Notes: generated by a model not told the origin, from the sequence alone. A DNA stretch of 64,000 nucleotides from Psychrobacter sp. NZS113 (GCF_015864825.1 NZ_JADYWL010000002.1:404346-468345), one strand, 5' to 3'. Shown: positions 27,616 to 37,290, counted from the first letter of the stretch. Program-made: numbers and translations.

Positions 27616-27789
27616 TAGGGCGTGTCTTCAATTCACTCGATAGTCATCTAAACGGGCTAAAAATGGCTAAATCTTGCCAAACATCGTCAAATAGCTGGTT
27701 AATATCCCGATATCATCTGCGCTATTTTTCTTGTTTGACGGCGATTTATCTCATTTTTATCACCATTTTTGAAATAAAGACACGTCCTA
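27616..27789 (+). repeat. family B MITE-like repeat (copy 1)
   Basis: 174 bp. The left end is TAGGGCGTGTCTTCAATTCA; the right end read inward is TAGGACGTGTCTTTATTTCA. Internal marks are ATGGCTAA, GTCAAATAGCTGGTTAATATC, GTTTGACGG and CATTTTTATCACCATTTTTG. It sits in the 226-bp gap between ftsY and ogt, 16 bp from the ftsY stop codon. Confidence 0.8.
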
Positions 27790-27805
27790 ACTAAAAACAG
27801 CTATT

Positions 27806-29167
27806 TTATTCTTTATCATCAGTCTCGAATAACGCAGCAACAAACTGTTTCGGACTGAAGGCACGCAAATCATCAATCGACTCACCCACACCAATATAGC
27901 GAATAGGCACATCCGTCGTTTCAGCAATATTAAAGACTACGCCACCTTTCGCCGTACCATCTAACTTGGTAATCGTAATGCCGGTCAATGGTACGATTTT
28001 ATTAAATAGCTCTACTTGGTTAATCGCATTTTGCCCTGTACCAGCATCAAGTACAATCATGCCTTCATGCGGTGCACTTGGATCGGCTTTACGCATGACA
28101 CGTACGACCTTCTCTAGTTCCGCCATCAAGTGAGTTTTGTTTTGCAGACGACCAGCAGTATCCGCGATTAGCACATCGATGTTTTTGGCTTTGGCAGACT
28201 GCATGGCATCAAAGATAACAGACGCACTATCAGAGCCATGACCTTGTGCTACTACTGGTATGTTATTACGCTCACCCCATATCTGTAACTGCTCTGTCGC
28301 AGCAGCACGGAACGTATCACCCGCTGCCAACATGACTGATTTACCTTCACCTTGCAAGCGCTTGGCAAGCTTACCAATCGTTGTTGTTTTACCCACACCA
28401 TTGACACCAACGACTAGGATGACAAACGGTTTTTTGGTGCTATCAATCACTAAAGGTGCGACTTTCGGGGTTAAAATATCGACCAGCTCACTTTGCAATG
28501 CTTTATATAATGAATGTGCATAAATCAAATCACCACGGGCAGTCTGCTCGGTTAGGCTTTTGATAATACGATTGGTTGCATTCACCCCAATATCGGCAAC
28601 TAGCAGCTGATCTTCAACTTCTTCTAATAGCTCATCATCGATCTCTTTGCCACCGATCAAGATACTGACCATACCTTCAGCAAGATTTTTACGTGACTTA
28701 CTCAGTCCCGTTTTCATACGGTTAAACCAACTGCCTTTTTTATTATTTTCTTGGCTCTCTGCTGATTCTGGCGCTGTCTGAGTTACCGCTTGCGAATTAC
28801 TTGCATTACTATTGGCATTGCTACTTGCAGCGCTTGCAGCTGGTGTATCGCCTAACTGATCCTGCAACGGCATGGTTGGGACAGTAGAAATGCTACTAGG
28901 TGCCTCGACTTTGTCTTTATCAAATGTCTCACTGTCAATTGGTGAACCCAGAGCGATATTGTCTGCTGCATTGGCAACAGCATTGATACTTGGTACTTCT
29001 TTATTTACCGTACTGTCTCTTTGCGATGCTGCAGCATCAACAGTCTCATCGATAATAGGTACAGATTGTGCCGATAGACTGGGTAAGGTTATATCGTCGT
29101 CATCCAAGTCATCAAGATCTCCATCGAGGTTAATGACCACACGGCTATTATTGTTTGGGTTATTCAT
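27806..29167 (-). CDS. ftsY: signal recognition particle receptor FtsY
   Basis: GTPase that docks SRP-ribosome complexes at the membrane. The first 140 or so residues form an acidic, Ser/Asn/Ala-rich A domain of low complexity. The NG domain follows, with G1 GVNGVGKTTTIGKLA, AAGDTFRAAATEQL, G3 DTAGR, and TKLDGTAKGG near G4. The C-terminal YIGVGESIDDLRAF is standard. The ATG at 29167 precedes a typical acidic start (NLDGDLDDLDDDD). Confidence 0.95.
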   Translation of the reverse strand: MNNPNNNSRVVINLDGDLDDLDDDDITLPSLSAQSVPIIDETVDAAASQRDSTVNKEVPSINAVANAADNIALGSPIDSETFDKDKVEAPSSISTVPTMPLQDQLGDTPAASAASSNANSNASNSQAVTQTAPESAESQENNKKGSWFNRMKTGLSKSRKNLAEGMVSILIGGKEIDDELLEEVEDQLLVADIGVNATNRIIKSLTEQTARGDLIYAHSLYKALQSELVDILTPKVAPLVIDSTKKPFVILVVGVNGVGKTTTIGKLAKRLQGEGKSVMLAAGDTFRAAATEQLQIWGERNNIPVVAQGHGSDSASVIFDAMQSAKAKNIDVLIADTAGRLQNKTHLMAELEKVVRVMRKADPSAPHEGMIVLDAGTGQNAINQVELFNKIVPLTGITITKLDGTAKGGVVFNIAETTDVPIRYIGVGESIDDLRAFSPKQFVAALFETDDKE

Positions 29168-29663
29168 AAGCTTGCCCTAAAAGTTATCACGATCAGTTAT
29201 TTGTTTATTTTGAATAGATTTATCGGTCATGATGTTTTGACCATCGCCATGACTGACAATTTTCGCCTAGTTTAGCATAATTCGAGTGGCGCTCAGCCCT
29301 TACCGTCATAGACTATCATCAAAAATTATTCGCCTAGAAGAGGATGCAATCCGCTTAGCAAGCTTCGCTTAAGATTTGGACACAAAAATCTGACCTTGCT
29401 CATGCTAAACTTCACCTACTCTACTAGGGCATATCCTCAATTCAAGTGATTGTCATCTAACTGGGCTAAAAATGGCTAATTTTGCCAAACAGCGTCAAAT
29501 AGCTGGTTAATATCTCGATATTAACCAGCTATTTTCTCATTTGACGGCAATTTATCTCATTTTTACTTCCATTTTTGAAATAAGGACACACACTAAGTCT
29601 TATTGTGGAATTTACGGTTTGTTTGACCACTGCTCATCCAACACTTACTTTTAGGAATTATCT
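29168..29663. other. intergenic region upstream of ftsY (496 bp)
   Basis: Contains one complete family B repeat (29425-29595), listed separately. The remaining sequence near ftsY must hold its promoter; I cannot define it. No tRNA or open frame of interest is visible. Confidence 0.5.
29425..29595 (+). repeat. family B MITE-like repeat (copy 2)
   Basis: 171 bp from TAGGGCATATCCTCAATTCA to GGACACACACTA. The centre (29497-29534) is a perfect 18-bp inverted repeat, AAATAGCTGGTTAATATC and its complement, with a 2-base centre, so the RNA would fold into one long hairpin. Internal sequence is nearly the same as copy 1. Confidence 0.8.
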
Positions 29664-29828
29664 ATGTCCTCACTACTTAACACTTATAAAAAATATGGCA
29701 AAAAAATAGCCAATATTAGCGCGGCTACATTATTAGTGACCGTCGCACTATCAGCCACAGGATGTAACACCACACAAGGTTTTAAGCCGACTGCCAGTGT
29801 CATGGTCGGAGCCAACACATCTTTGTAG
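29664..29828 (+). CDS. small predicted lipoprotein (54 aa)
   Basis: The frame has an AGGA ribosome site 7 bases before the ATG. The product has a basic start (NTYKKYGKKIANIS), a hydrophobic segment (AATLLVTVALSA) and a lipobox-like ATGC, so it would be exported and lipidated at C34, leaving a tail of about 20 residues. A degenerate family A repeat begins 8 bases after the stop. The protein may be complete, or the 5' remnant of a longer lipoprotein gene cut by that repeat. I do not recognise it. Confidence 0.55.
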   Translation: MSSLLNTYKKYGKKIANISAATLLVTVALSATGCNTTQGFKPTASVMVGANTSL

Positions 29829-29835
29829 TGACTTC

Positions 29836-29943
29836 TGTAGCCGGTTCCATATAATTTGGATACAAGGAAGACGAGTGAAAGTGCTACAAGTAGTAGACTA
29901 CACAAGACTGACATCGTATCCAATGTATAGAGGATTGGCTCTA
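29836..29943 (+). repeat. family A MITE-like repeat (copy 4, divergent)
   Basis: About 108 bp. The first 28 bases align with the clean copies at most positions (TATAATTTGGATACAAGGAAG against AATAATTTCGATACAAGGAAA). The 3' half is diverged, and the right end (TTGGCTCTAT) only resembles TTGACTATA. It looks like an old copy. Confidence 0.55.
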
Positions 29944-30029
29944 TCATCACAATTAAGTTTGATATACTCGCTCATTACCTTATAAATCGTCAGTTCACAA
30001 GTTGCCATTTTATATAAGTAGAACATACC

Positions 30030-31553
30030 ATGACACTATCTTTATCCTCTTCACTACCATCCTTTTTACCACTACCCAAAACCTCACTACGCATTGCCTG
30101 TACTATAGCGATGATGACGACTCTTGCCGCTTGCCAAACCAATGCTATCGACTCGAATCCATTGTCTACGGTTCAAAGCCCAGTAACTCAGAGCACATTG
30201 AATCAAGATAAAGCAGGTCAAAACCAAACGACAAATGATAACCAGTCATCATCACTAACCATGGATATGTCAGGTCGACATGAGTATCAGTTAGAGAATG
30301 GTCTAAAAATAGTGGTAAAAGAAGACCATCGTGCACCAGTGGTCATGTCTCAGATATGGTATCGCGTAGGCTCAACAGATGAGCCAGCCAACAAAGGCGG
30401 CATCTCACATCTACTTGAACATATGATGTTTAAAGGTACTACTAACGTGTCAAGTGATGATTATGAGCGCTTAATTGCGAAGTTTGGTGGCGTCAACAAT
30501 GCCTTTACGAGCTACGACTATACAGGTTATTACGAGCTGTTCCCCGCAAACAGATATCCTCTAGCGCTTGAGCTTGAGGCGGATCGTATGAAAAACCTCG
30601 TCTTTAATGAAAAAGAGTTTGTCAAAGAACATCAAGTTGTCATGGAAGAGCGCCGTCAACGTACCGATGACAACCCACTGGCAAAAGCATACGAGTCATT
30701 TCGTTTACTCGCATTGCCTGATAGTCCAAAAGGTGAATCCGTCATCGGCCCTATGAGTGAGATTGAATCAATCACACTACCAGAGCTCAAAAACTGGTAT
30801 CAAAAATGGTACGCACCAAACAATGCAACCTTAGTCATCGTAGGTGATGTCGATCCTCAAGACGTGTTGGCTCAAGCCAAACGATACTTCGGTGAGCTAA
30901 CCCCAAGTAATTTATCCAAACGTCCGACTGTTAGTCAAAAAGGTTTCCGTGGCTATCAGAAAGTCGACTCTGAGCAAGCCGTACAAGTACCTGTTTTATT
31001 AATGGGTTATAACGTACCCAGCCTCGTCACAGCAGATAAAAATAATGAAAAACAAGCATATGCGCTCTCACTTGCTCAAGATGTATTAGATGGCGGCTTA
31101 TCTGCTCGCCTTGAGAGTCGACTAATACGTGAGCAAGGACTACTGACTACAGTGGGAACTTCTTATGATTTACTCGATCGCGGTGATGGCCTATTCTTGA
31201 TTCAAGCAACTCCACGTGAAGGCGTGAGCTTAGAACAAGCGCAGCAGGCCATCATGACTGAGATAGAGAAGCTAAAAACTGATCCAATTGCCGCCGATGA
31301 AATCAGCCGTGCCAAAACCAATACGGTGACCGGGCTTGTCTACGCACAAGATAGTATGGAAGGTCAGGCACGTATGATTGGCTCGTTGCAGTCCATTGGA
31401 CTAGATGACAGACTGCTTGCTGAGCTACCCGCCAAACTTGATGGCATCTCGATCACTGATATACAAACCGCCAGTAAAAAATACTTAGTAAAAGACAATT
31501 TAACGGTCATGCATATCATCCCGCCTAAAGACCAAGTAAACACAAAAAAATAA
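30030..31553 (+). CDS. M16 family zinc metallopeptidase, lipoprotein
   Basis: The 507 residues begin with a signal segment ending in the lipobox LAAC (TTLAACQTN), so the protein should be membrane-anchored in the periplasm. The inverted zinc motif HxxEH is intact (HLLEH, H127/E130/H131), with a later acidic ligand in FVKEHQVVMEERR. The second half is the non-catalytic M16 repeat. It acts on peptides together with the next gene, its inactive partner, 54 bp downstream. The substrate is unknown; such pairs resemble pitrilysin/PqqL relatives. Confidence 0.9.
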   Translation: MTLSLSSSLPSFLPLPKTSLRIACTIAMMTTLAACQTNAIDSNPLSTVQSPVTQSTLNQDKAGQNQTTNDNQSSSLTMDMSGRHEYQLENGLKIVVKEDHRAPVVMSQIWYRVGSTDEPANKGGISHLLEHMMFKGTTNVSSDDYERLIAKFGGVNNAFTSYDYTGYYELFPANRYPLALELEADRMKNLVFNEKEFVKEHQVVMEERRQRTDDNPLAKAYESFRLLALPDSPKGESVIGPMSEIESITLPELKNWYQKWYAPNNATLVIVGDVDPQDVLAQAKRYFGELTPSNLSKRPTVSQKGFRGYQKVDSEQAVQVPVLLMGYNVPSLVTADKNNEKQAYALSLAQDVLDGGLSARLESRLIREQGLLTTVGTSYDLLDRGDGLFLIQATPREGVSLEQAQQAIMTEIEKLKTDPIAADEISRAKTNTVTGLVYAQDSMEGQARMIGSLQSIGLDDRLLAELPAKLDGISITDIQTASKKYLVKDNLTVMHIIPPKDQVNTKK

Positions 31554-31607
31554 TGGTGTGGTAATTGCGCCGATCATAAAGACGTTACTATTAATAAGAA
31601 GAAAACC

Positions 31608-33167
31608 ATGACTCAAAATAATGACTTGTTGCAGACAAGAAGAAAACCTCTAACTCATGCACGAATACCAATGCAACGATCAAACGCCGCATCTAAAAAA
31701 CTATCTAATCTAGGCATAGGCGTATTGTTCGGTATGACGATATTGACAATGCCAGCACAAGCGGACTCAGCGGCTACTGAAGAATATCGCGGCTCAGCGG
31801 CTGCCGTAGATACGAGCGCACCCATTGCAGCACTATCAAAACTGACGAGTCTAAAAGATGCCAAATCTTTAACCGTCAACGTACCGACGATTCAGCAGTT
31901 CAAAACCAAATCGGGTGTACCTGTACGCTTTGTACAAACAACAACATTACCAATTGTCGATGTCGATTTACGTTTTAATGCGGGTAGCGCACGTGATGGC
32001 AGTATCCAAAAAGATAGCTTTGGTATTGCTAATATGACAGCCACCATGCTGACTCAAGGCTCTAAAATCTTGGATGAAAATAAGTTCACACAAGCAGTTG
32101 AAACATTGGGTATCAATCTAGACAGCAGTGCCTATAAAGACATGTTTATCGTCTCATTGCGGAGCTTATCTGATGATAAACATTTGCTGCCTGCCATCGA
32201 CTTAATGACCCAGATGCTCAGTGAACCTGCTTTTGATGATGATATTTTAGCGCGCAACAAAGCACGATTATTGGTCGGTTTGCAGCAGCAGAAACAAGAT
32301 CCAAATAGCCTTGCCAGCATTGCCTTTGATCAGGCGCTATATGGAGAGCACCCCTACGCTCACCCATCCGCTGGTACGCTTGAAAGCGTCCCTAATATCG
32401 GCAAACCACAGCTGATAGATTTTAAAAATCGTTATTTAGTCGCGGCTAATGCCTCACTTGCTATGACAGGAAACCTAACCTTAGTACAAGCGAAAAAATT
32501 GGCTGAAGATATCACTGCCGAGCTACCGACAGGTCAGGTAGCACCTGAATTGCCTGAGCCAAAATCACTAAGCCAAGCAAAACACATTCATATTCCATTT
32601 CCAAGCACCCAAACTACCGTACTGATGGGCCAATTGGGTAGCAAACGCGCTACCAATACAAAAGATCAGCAGCAGCAAACCAACTTTGCTGTCGGCAACG
32701 AAGTCATGGCTGGCGGAGATTTTAATGCACGGCTGATGACTGAAATCAGACAAAATCTTGGCTACACCTACGGCATATCAGGATCTATGAACCCAATGCT
32801 TGCAAAAGGCCCATATCAGATTGGGTTTTCAACTCGTAATGATAAAGCTCGTGCTGCCATTGATGCCAGCTTAGAGGTTATCAATGACACTTTAGATGAG
32901 GGTATTACCAGTAGCGAGATGCAGCTGACAACAGATGGTCTTAAGAATAGTTTTCCAATGGGGTTTGCGAGTAACGCGGGGATTAATGGTTTGCTTGGCA
33001 TGATGAATTTCTATCAGTTACAAGACAACTATCTGACTAATTACATCAACCGTATTGACCAAGTAAAGCTATCAGAGGTCAATCAAACAATGCGCGACAC
33101 GCTAAAGCCTGATGGTTTTTTGATTGTCACTGTTGGACAGGATGACCCTTGGAAAGATAAAAAGTAG
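31608..33167 (+). CDS. M16 family peptidase, non-catalytic partner subunit
   Basis: The 519 residues have a cleavable signal peptide (LGIGVLFGMTILTMPAQA, about residues 37-54) after a basic leader. The M16 fold is recognisable (VDVDLRFNAGSARDG, NLGYTYGISGSM with the Arg/Tyr substrate-binding loop), but where the first subunit has HLLEH this one reads IANMTATML, so no zinc can bind. It therefore probably forms a heterodimer with the upstream catalytic lipoprotein. The start follows AAGAAGAAAA. Confidence 0.9.
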   Translation: MTQNNDLLQTRRKPLTHARIPMQRSNAASKKLSNLGIGVLFGMTILTMPAQADSAATEEYRGSAAAVDTSAPIAALSKLTSLKDAKSLTVNVPTIQQFKTKSGVPVRFVQTTTLPIVDVDLRFNAGSARDGSIQKDSFGIANMTATMLTQGSKILDENKFTQAVETLGINLDSSAYKDMFIVSLRSLSDDKHLLPAIDLMTQMLSEPAFDDDILARNKARLLVGLQQQKQDPNSLASIAFDQALYGEHPYAHPSAGTLESVPNIGKPQLIDFKNRYLVAANASLAMTGNLTLVQAKKLAEDITAELPTGQVAPELPEPKSLSQAKHIHIPFPSTQTTVLMGQLGSKRATNTKDQQQQTNFAVGNEVMAGGDFNARLMTEIRQNLGYTYGISGSMNPMLAKGPYQIGFSTRNDKARAAIDASLEVINDTLDEGITSSEMQLTTDGLKNSFPMGFASNAGINGLLGMMNFYQLQDNYLTNYINRIDQVKLSEVNQTMRDTLKPDGFLIVTVGQDDPWKDKK

Positions 33168-33247
33168 CTATTTAACTTAAGAGCGATGCCAAAAATAGTA
33201 TCGTTCTTAACGTTTATCTTTAGTGATAAAGACAGTCAAGAATGTAT

Positions 33248-33817
33248 TTAGTTGGCAATCGTTACGGCAACGTCATAAATAAAGTTTTCAGGTTTATAGT
33301 TTGCTCCATTGTAAGCCAGCCGAATCACGTGCTTGTCGTAAGAGCTTACTTGATAATCACCGTTGGCGAAGTTATATAACGTAGGTACTATTAACAATGC
33401 TTCGATTTGACTATTATTAACTTTGACTGAAATATTCTGACCTTCTTGTGGATATAAAAAATAATCACAATAATCATTTACCATAACTTCTGATGTACGC
33501 TTAATAACCTGACTGCCTACATCCTCTTGTATCAGCTTTGGACAGACATCTGAACGTTGTGAAGCCAATCGAGCATAAGAGTTTCGAATATTGTTTTCAA
33601 TCTCTTCCGCTTCTTGTAAGGTTTTATCCGCATTGTTAGAAGGCGCCTCGGTCATTGGCATACTGTCCTCAAAAACAGAATCCGGACTGCAACCACTGAT
33701 AAATAAAAGCGAGAATATGACTGAACCAAATAAAACGATGCGCTTGTTATTTGACTGCAAGAATGTTTTGGTTGGTTTGTAGGTATTATTATTTTTTGCT
33801 GAGTACTGCTTTTTCAT
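33248..33817 (-). CDS. predicted lipoprotein, hypothetical
   Basis: The 189-residue protein has a long basic, polar leader, a membrane segment (RIVLFGSVIFSLLFISGC) and a good lipobox (FISGC, cysteine near residue 43). The mature part is acidic at first (LQEAEEIENNIRN), with two cysteines (SDVCPKL, NDYCDYF) that could form a disulfide. No known domain is recognised. It is convergent with the M16 pair. Confidence 0.7.
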   Translation of the reverse strand: MKKQYSAKNNNTYKPTKTFLQSNNKRIVLFGSVIFSLLFISGCSPDSVFEDSMPMTEAPSNNADKTLQEAEEIENNIRNSYARLASQRSDVCPKLIQEDVGSQVIKRTSEVMVNDYCDYFLYPQEGQNISVKVNNSQIEALLIVPTLYNFANGDYQVSSYDKHVIRLAYNGANYKPENFIYDVAVTIAN

Positions 33818-34084
33818 AAATTCTACTTATAATAAATTTCTTACAAAAGTATGGAGTTACTAAGATTGACAGGCGAGCTTTGCAAGCTGTCTAGCGACTC
33901 AATCCAGAGGTCAAATAAGTGGTACTTTTAGTTATGCGAATATATTTTATCAACATATTCGTTAATACCAAAAAAATTTATGACTCATGCGTTTATTTTT
34001 TACCTCTAAACCATCCTATAGTTGAGCTTCTTTCTACTACTGTCAGCAAATACTTATTTGTTATTCTCATCACTGATAGTCACT

Positions 34085-35035
34085 CTAATAACGACAAGGA
34101 GAGCCACTACTCGCATGGTTGAAACCCCACTTACGATAGCCATCAGTATCTAAATGAATGGCGCCCGTAGCATATAGCCCTAAACCAAAATTATGAGATT
34201 GTCCTTGATATTGCCAGAACTGGCATAGTCCATCCTGCATCGTACTACGCCGCCATAAGTTGTCTTCATACTCTGGCACCCAAATATCCATAGCACTGGC
34301 ATTCATGTGCTTGCTACTGTCAGCGCCACCCGCACAGTCATTGAGACCAGGACTACGATATACCGAACGTATCTCACTACTTGTAGGTAGGATGCCCTGC
34401 TGCTTAAGCTCACTATACAGACGTAACGTCGGTACAATGTTTGCCCATAATTCCTGCGGAGGCAGTTGATAAGGCTCATAGCCACATTTACTCCAGCTAC
34501 GAGCAGTGGTCAATAACTGCGATAGCGGCGGTACGTTTTTTGCACCCACTTGTGAGCCGAGATAACGCTGATACTCTGCCACTTGTTTGGCACGGTAACT
34601 GTTGTTATTCAGCCATACGTTAAAGTCCATACTAACGGCGTCATTGTAATCATTGTTTGCTGCGTCCTGTCCTTCATGATTGTGCTCCGTGCCATAAGTA
34701 GGACGCCGATTGATATTTACACGTTTGTTTTCTTCGATAGATAGACGGGCATCCAAGTTAAAATCACGCTGTTTTTGAGTAATCAGTCCGCGCATACTAT
34801 CGCCATTGGTAGCGTTTTCGCCACTCAGCATCGTAACACCAGGACTGTGAATTGAACCATTTGTAGAAGGTTCAATGTAGACATTGCTACTACTACCTTG
34901 ACGTACCTGTATTCGACGTTCACTATTGTCACTGACAATAGCGGCATTAGCCGTAATACTACTAGCGTACAAGACAAGTAGCGCAAGAACAGGCTTATAC
35001 ATCTGCCTACAACTATGGATTTTTAAGTTATTCAT
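34085..35035 (-). CDS. exported M15-like peptidoglycan peptidase
   Basis: The 316-residue protein has an N-terminal signal segment (MYKPVLALLVLYASSITANA). The C-terminal third carries the M15A-type zinc signature: VYRSPGLNDCAGGADSSKHMNASAMDIWVP (SxHxxxxAxD) and GAIHLDTDGYRKWG (second His). Such enzymes cleave D-Ala peptides in peptidoglycan. The middle region (residues 40-140) is polar and low in complexity. It lies next to rodA, on the opposite strand. Confidence 0.8.
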   Translation of the reverse strand: MNNLKIHSCRQMYKPVLALLVLYASSITANAAIVSDNSERRIQVRQGSSSNVYIEPSTNGSIHSPGVTMLSGENATNGDSMRGLITQKQRDFNLDARLSIEENKRVNINRRPTYGTEHNHEGQDAANNDYNDAVSMDFNVWLNNNSYRAKQVAEYQRYLGSQVGAKNVPPLSQLLTTARSWSKCGYEPYQLPPQELWANIVPTLRLYSELKQQGILPTSSEIRSVYRSPGLNDCAGGADSSKHMNASAMDIWVPEYEDNLWRRSTMQDGLCQFWQYQGQSHNFGLGLYATGAIHLDTDGYRKWGFNHASSGSPCRY

Positions 35036-35293
35036 TGCAAGAATCTACCGCTAAAAACGTTTTATCGATACTATCAAATTTTCGGCAAGCAAGCTAAACT
35101 ATCGCCTCTAATCAGAGGGGTGATATTCGTAATTAACACTTATCCTCATAATTTTTATAATCATGTGACTTTATTGCTTAGGTGTTACTTTTTACGCAAC
35201 ATTGCCCTAGTGTAAATAATATATCGTACTCTCTGAATCTATATCATTAGATAAAAATTCCTTTTTACACCAATTGCCAGACTCACTTTGCCT

Positions 35294-36436
35294 ATGTCTT
35301 CTAATCCGCAGTATCGTTTTTCACGTCAGAGCCATCATTTTGGCCAAGGTCATGCACCGACGTTATGGCAGCGTATTCATATCGACCCATGGTTAACCTT
35401 GCTTTTATTGACGGTTTGCTGCATTGGTTTGACGATTTTATATAGTGCTGCAGGCCAAGACGTCAATATGGTCATACGCCAGATGATCAGCTACGGTGTG
35501 GCCTTTACCGTCATGTTTATCATGGCGCAGATACCTCCTAGTATCTATCGTACCTTTACGCCTATATTTTATGTGCTTGGGCTCATTTTATTGGTGCTCG
35601 TCGATATTATCGGTGAAGTACGTATGGGTGCTCAGCGGTGGATCAATTTACCTGGATTTGGTAGTGTACAGCCGTCAGAATTTATGAGACTTGGCATGCC
35701 GATGATGTGTGCTTGGTTTTTGTCCAAACGTGAACTACCACCATCCGCTTCTAGTATCGCTATCACGTTGGCACTAATCATAGTTCCGGTCTTACTGATC
35801 GCTAAAGAGCCTGACCTTGGTACCTCGCTATTAGTAGCAGCCAGTGGTATTTTTGTATTGTTTTTGGCAGGTCTGTCTTGGCGACTGATTTCAGCAGCAG
35901 CCATTTTAGCAGTGCCTCTTGTCGCCTTCGCTTGGAATTTTCTATTACATGACTATCAGCGTACACGCGTAATGACACTGCTCAACCCTGAGGCCGATGT
36001 TCAAGGGGCTGGCTGGAATATCATTCAATCCAAAACCGCAATTGGGGCTGGTGGCCTCACAGGAAAAGGCTACTTAGAGGGCACACAGTCGCACCTACAC
36101 TTCTTGCCAGAGGGTCACACAGATTTTATTATTGCGGCTTTTTCTGAAGAGTTTGGCTTGCTAGGTGTGTTGCTATTGATGTTTATTTACTCTTGTATTC
36201 TAATGCGCGCCTTATATATTGCCTTTACCCACCCTGATGCCTATAGCAGACTCTTGGCAGGTGCGATTGCGATGTCTTTCTTTGTTTATATATTTGTCAA
36301 TGTCGGCATGGTCGGTGGTATTTTACCTGTCGTTGGTGTTCCACTGCCTTTTATCAGCTATGGTGGTACCGCTATCGTGACACTAATGGCAGGCTTTGGG
36401 CTTTTAATGTCTATTCATACCCATAAGTCAAGTTAA
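35294..36436 (+). CDS. rodA: rod-shape peptidoglycan polymerase RodA
   Basis: SEDS-family glycosyltransferase of the elongasome. The 380 residues contain about ten membrane segments and the family blocks: GAQRWINLPGFGSVQPSEFMRL, AKEPDLGTSLLVAASGIFVLFLAGL, AIGAGGLTGKGYLEGTQSHLHFLPEGHTDFI and VGVPLPFISYGGTA. QPSEFMRL and the length favour RodA over FtsW. I chose the ATG at 35294; a TTG six bases upstream is also in frame. No mreB or pbp2 gene is adjacent. Confidence 0.93.
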   Translation: MSSNPQYRFSRQSHHFGQGHAPTLWQRIHIDPWLTLLLLTVCCIGLTILYSAAGQDVNMVIRQMISYGVAFTVMFIMAQIPPSIYRTFTPIFYVLGLILLVLVDIIGEVRMGAQRWINLPGFGSVQPSEFMRLGMPMMCAWFLSKRELPPSASSIAITLALIIVPVLLIAKEPDLGTSLLVAASGIFVLFLAGLSWRLISAAAILAVPLVAFAWNFLLHDYQRTRVMTLLNPEADVQGAGWNIIQSKTAIGAGGLTGKGYLEGTQSHLHFLPEGHTDFIIAAFSEEFGLLGVLLLMFIYSCILMRALYIAFTHPDAYSRLLAGAIAMSFFVYIFVNVGMVGGILPVVGVPLPFISYGGTAIVTLMAGFGLLMSIHTHKSS

Positions 36437-36779
36437 CGCTAATCTATCAAAAATACTTAAAAACAACTGGAAGGGGTAAGGAGAGATAAACTAGAAAATA
36501 CCCCTTCTATCCAATCTTTTAACTATTAAGTTAACGGATTAAAGTAGTGAATTTAGACAGCAACAAGTTTGAAGACAGCGAAGCATGAATAATCAGATAT
36601 TGATTAAAACCAATAATTTTTAGTATTTAATTATTTCAGTGGAAAATATATACAGCGCCATAAAAAGCAATTAAATACGTTATCAAAATACCCATAAATA
36701 GTTGATATAAATAATATAAGTATCCATCCTTTCTCTAATACCTTTGCTAAAAATCCCACCTTCGTAAATAGTACTGATA

Positions 36780-36883
36780 GATTTTAATCCTTGTTTTTTA
36801 CAAATAATTGCGTTAACCTCGTTCAAATGTACTTGGATACATAACCCGTACAGAGCTACTAAAAAAGTTTTCATTCAATTATA
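36780..36883 (-). repeat. possible degenerate family A relic
   Basis: Read on the minus strand it starts TATAATTGAATG, has CTTTTTTAGTAG, and shares the exact core CGAGGTTAACGCA with copy 3 at nearly the same distance from the end (74 against 78 bases). The rest is poorly matched. Confidence 0.35.
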
Positions 36884-37196
36884 TTCTGGTTGTAGCTCAG
36901 CCGTATAGTAAGCAGCTGATAGGTTTTGAGCTTTCAAATACACTACTTAATTAACGGTTTAGCTACAAAGTTATACGTAAAGACATTTATTAAACAATAG
37001 GTTCAGTACTTAACTATCTTATTTAAATTATTTGTTTTACTAGTATCGTTGACTATCATTTGAGCGTGTCATAAGTACCTTCAGTTAAGTGACTGTAACC
37101 GACTTATGATAATGAAAAATTACCCTATATTAAGATCTATAAAAGCCCTATCTGGTATTAACTATTACATAAAAATCAGATGAATAATGCGGCTTC

Positions 37197-37247
37197 AGAG
37201 TGTATGACACAGTTAAGTTGAACAGATACTGTCACACTCTATCTAAT
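37197..37247 (+). promoter_or_regulatory. promoter with overlapping inverted repeat before the RlpA-like gene
   Basis: TTGAAC (37218-37223) and TCTAAT (37242-37247) with 18-base spacing form a fair promoter. The inverted repeat AGAGTGT (37197-37203) with ACACTCT (37234-37240) encloses the -35 box, with extra pairing GACA/TGTC inside. It could be an operator or the base of an RNA-independent cruciform. Confidence 0.4.
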
Positions 37248-37290
37248 ATGATTAGAGTTAGGTTTTAATGTACACGTTATAGAGGTATCT

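Larger units (their letters stand above)
36437..37290. other. long AT-rich intergenic region (854 bp)
   Basis: The largest gap in the window. It contains a doubtful family A relic (36780-36883) and the promoter/inverted-repeat region before the RlpA-like gene. Otherwise I find only short frames without ribosome sites. It could hide an sRNA, but no clear terminator is visible inside it. Confidence 0.5.

Noticed and set aside
33866..33890. Short inverted repeat GACAG..AGCTT/AAGCT..GTC near the lipoprotein start
   Set aside because: Short interrupted arms and no position relative to a promoter that would suggest a role.
33919..34122. 67-codon plus-strand frame after the lipoprotein gene
   Set aside because: No ribosome site; AT-rich noncoding composition; overlaps the 3' end of the M15-like gene.
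36683..36874. 63-codon minus-strand frame
   Set aside because: It lies across the doubtful family A relic in the AT-rich gap, has no ribosome site and no protein-like pattern.
36888..36900. GGTTGTAGCTCAG, which resembles the D-arm region of a tRNA
   Set aside because: No acceptor stem, anticodon arm or TTCRA T-loop can be placed around it; no other tRNA is seen in the window.
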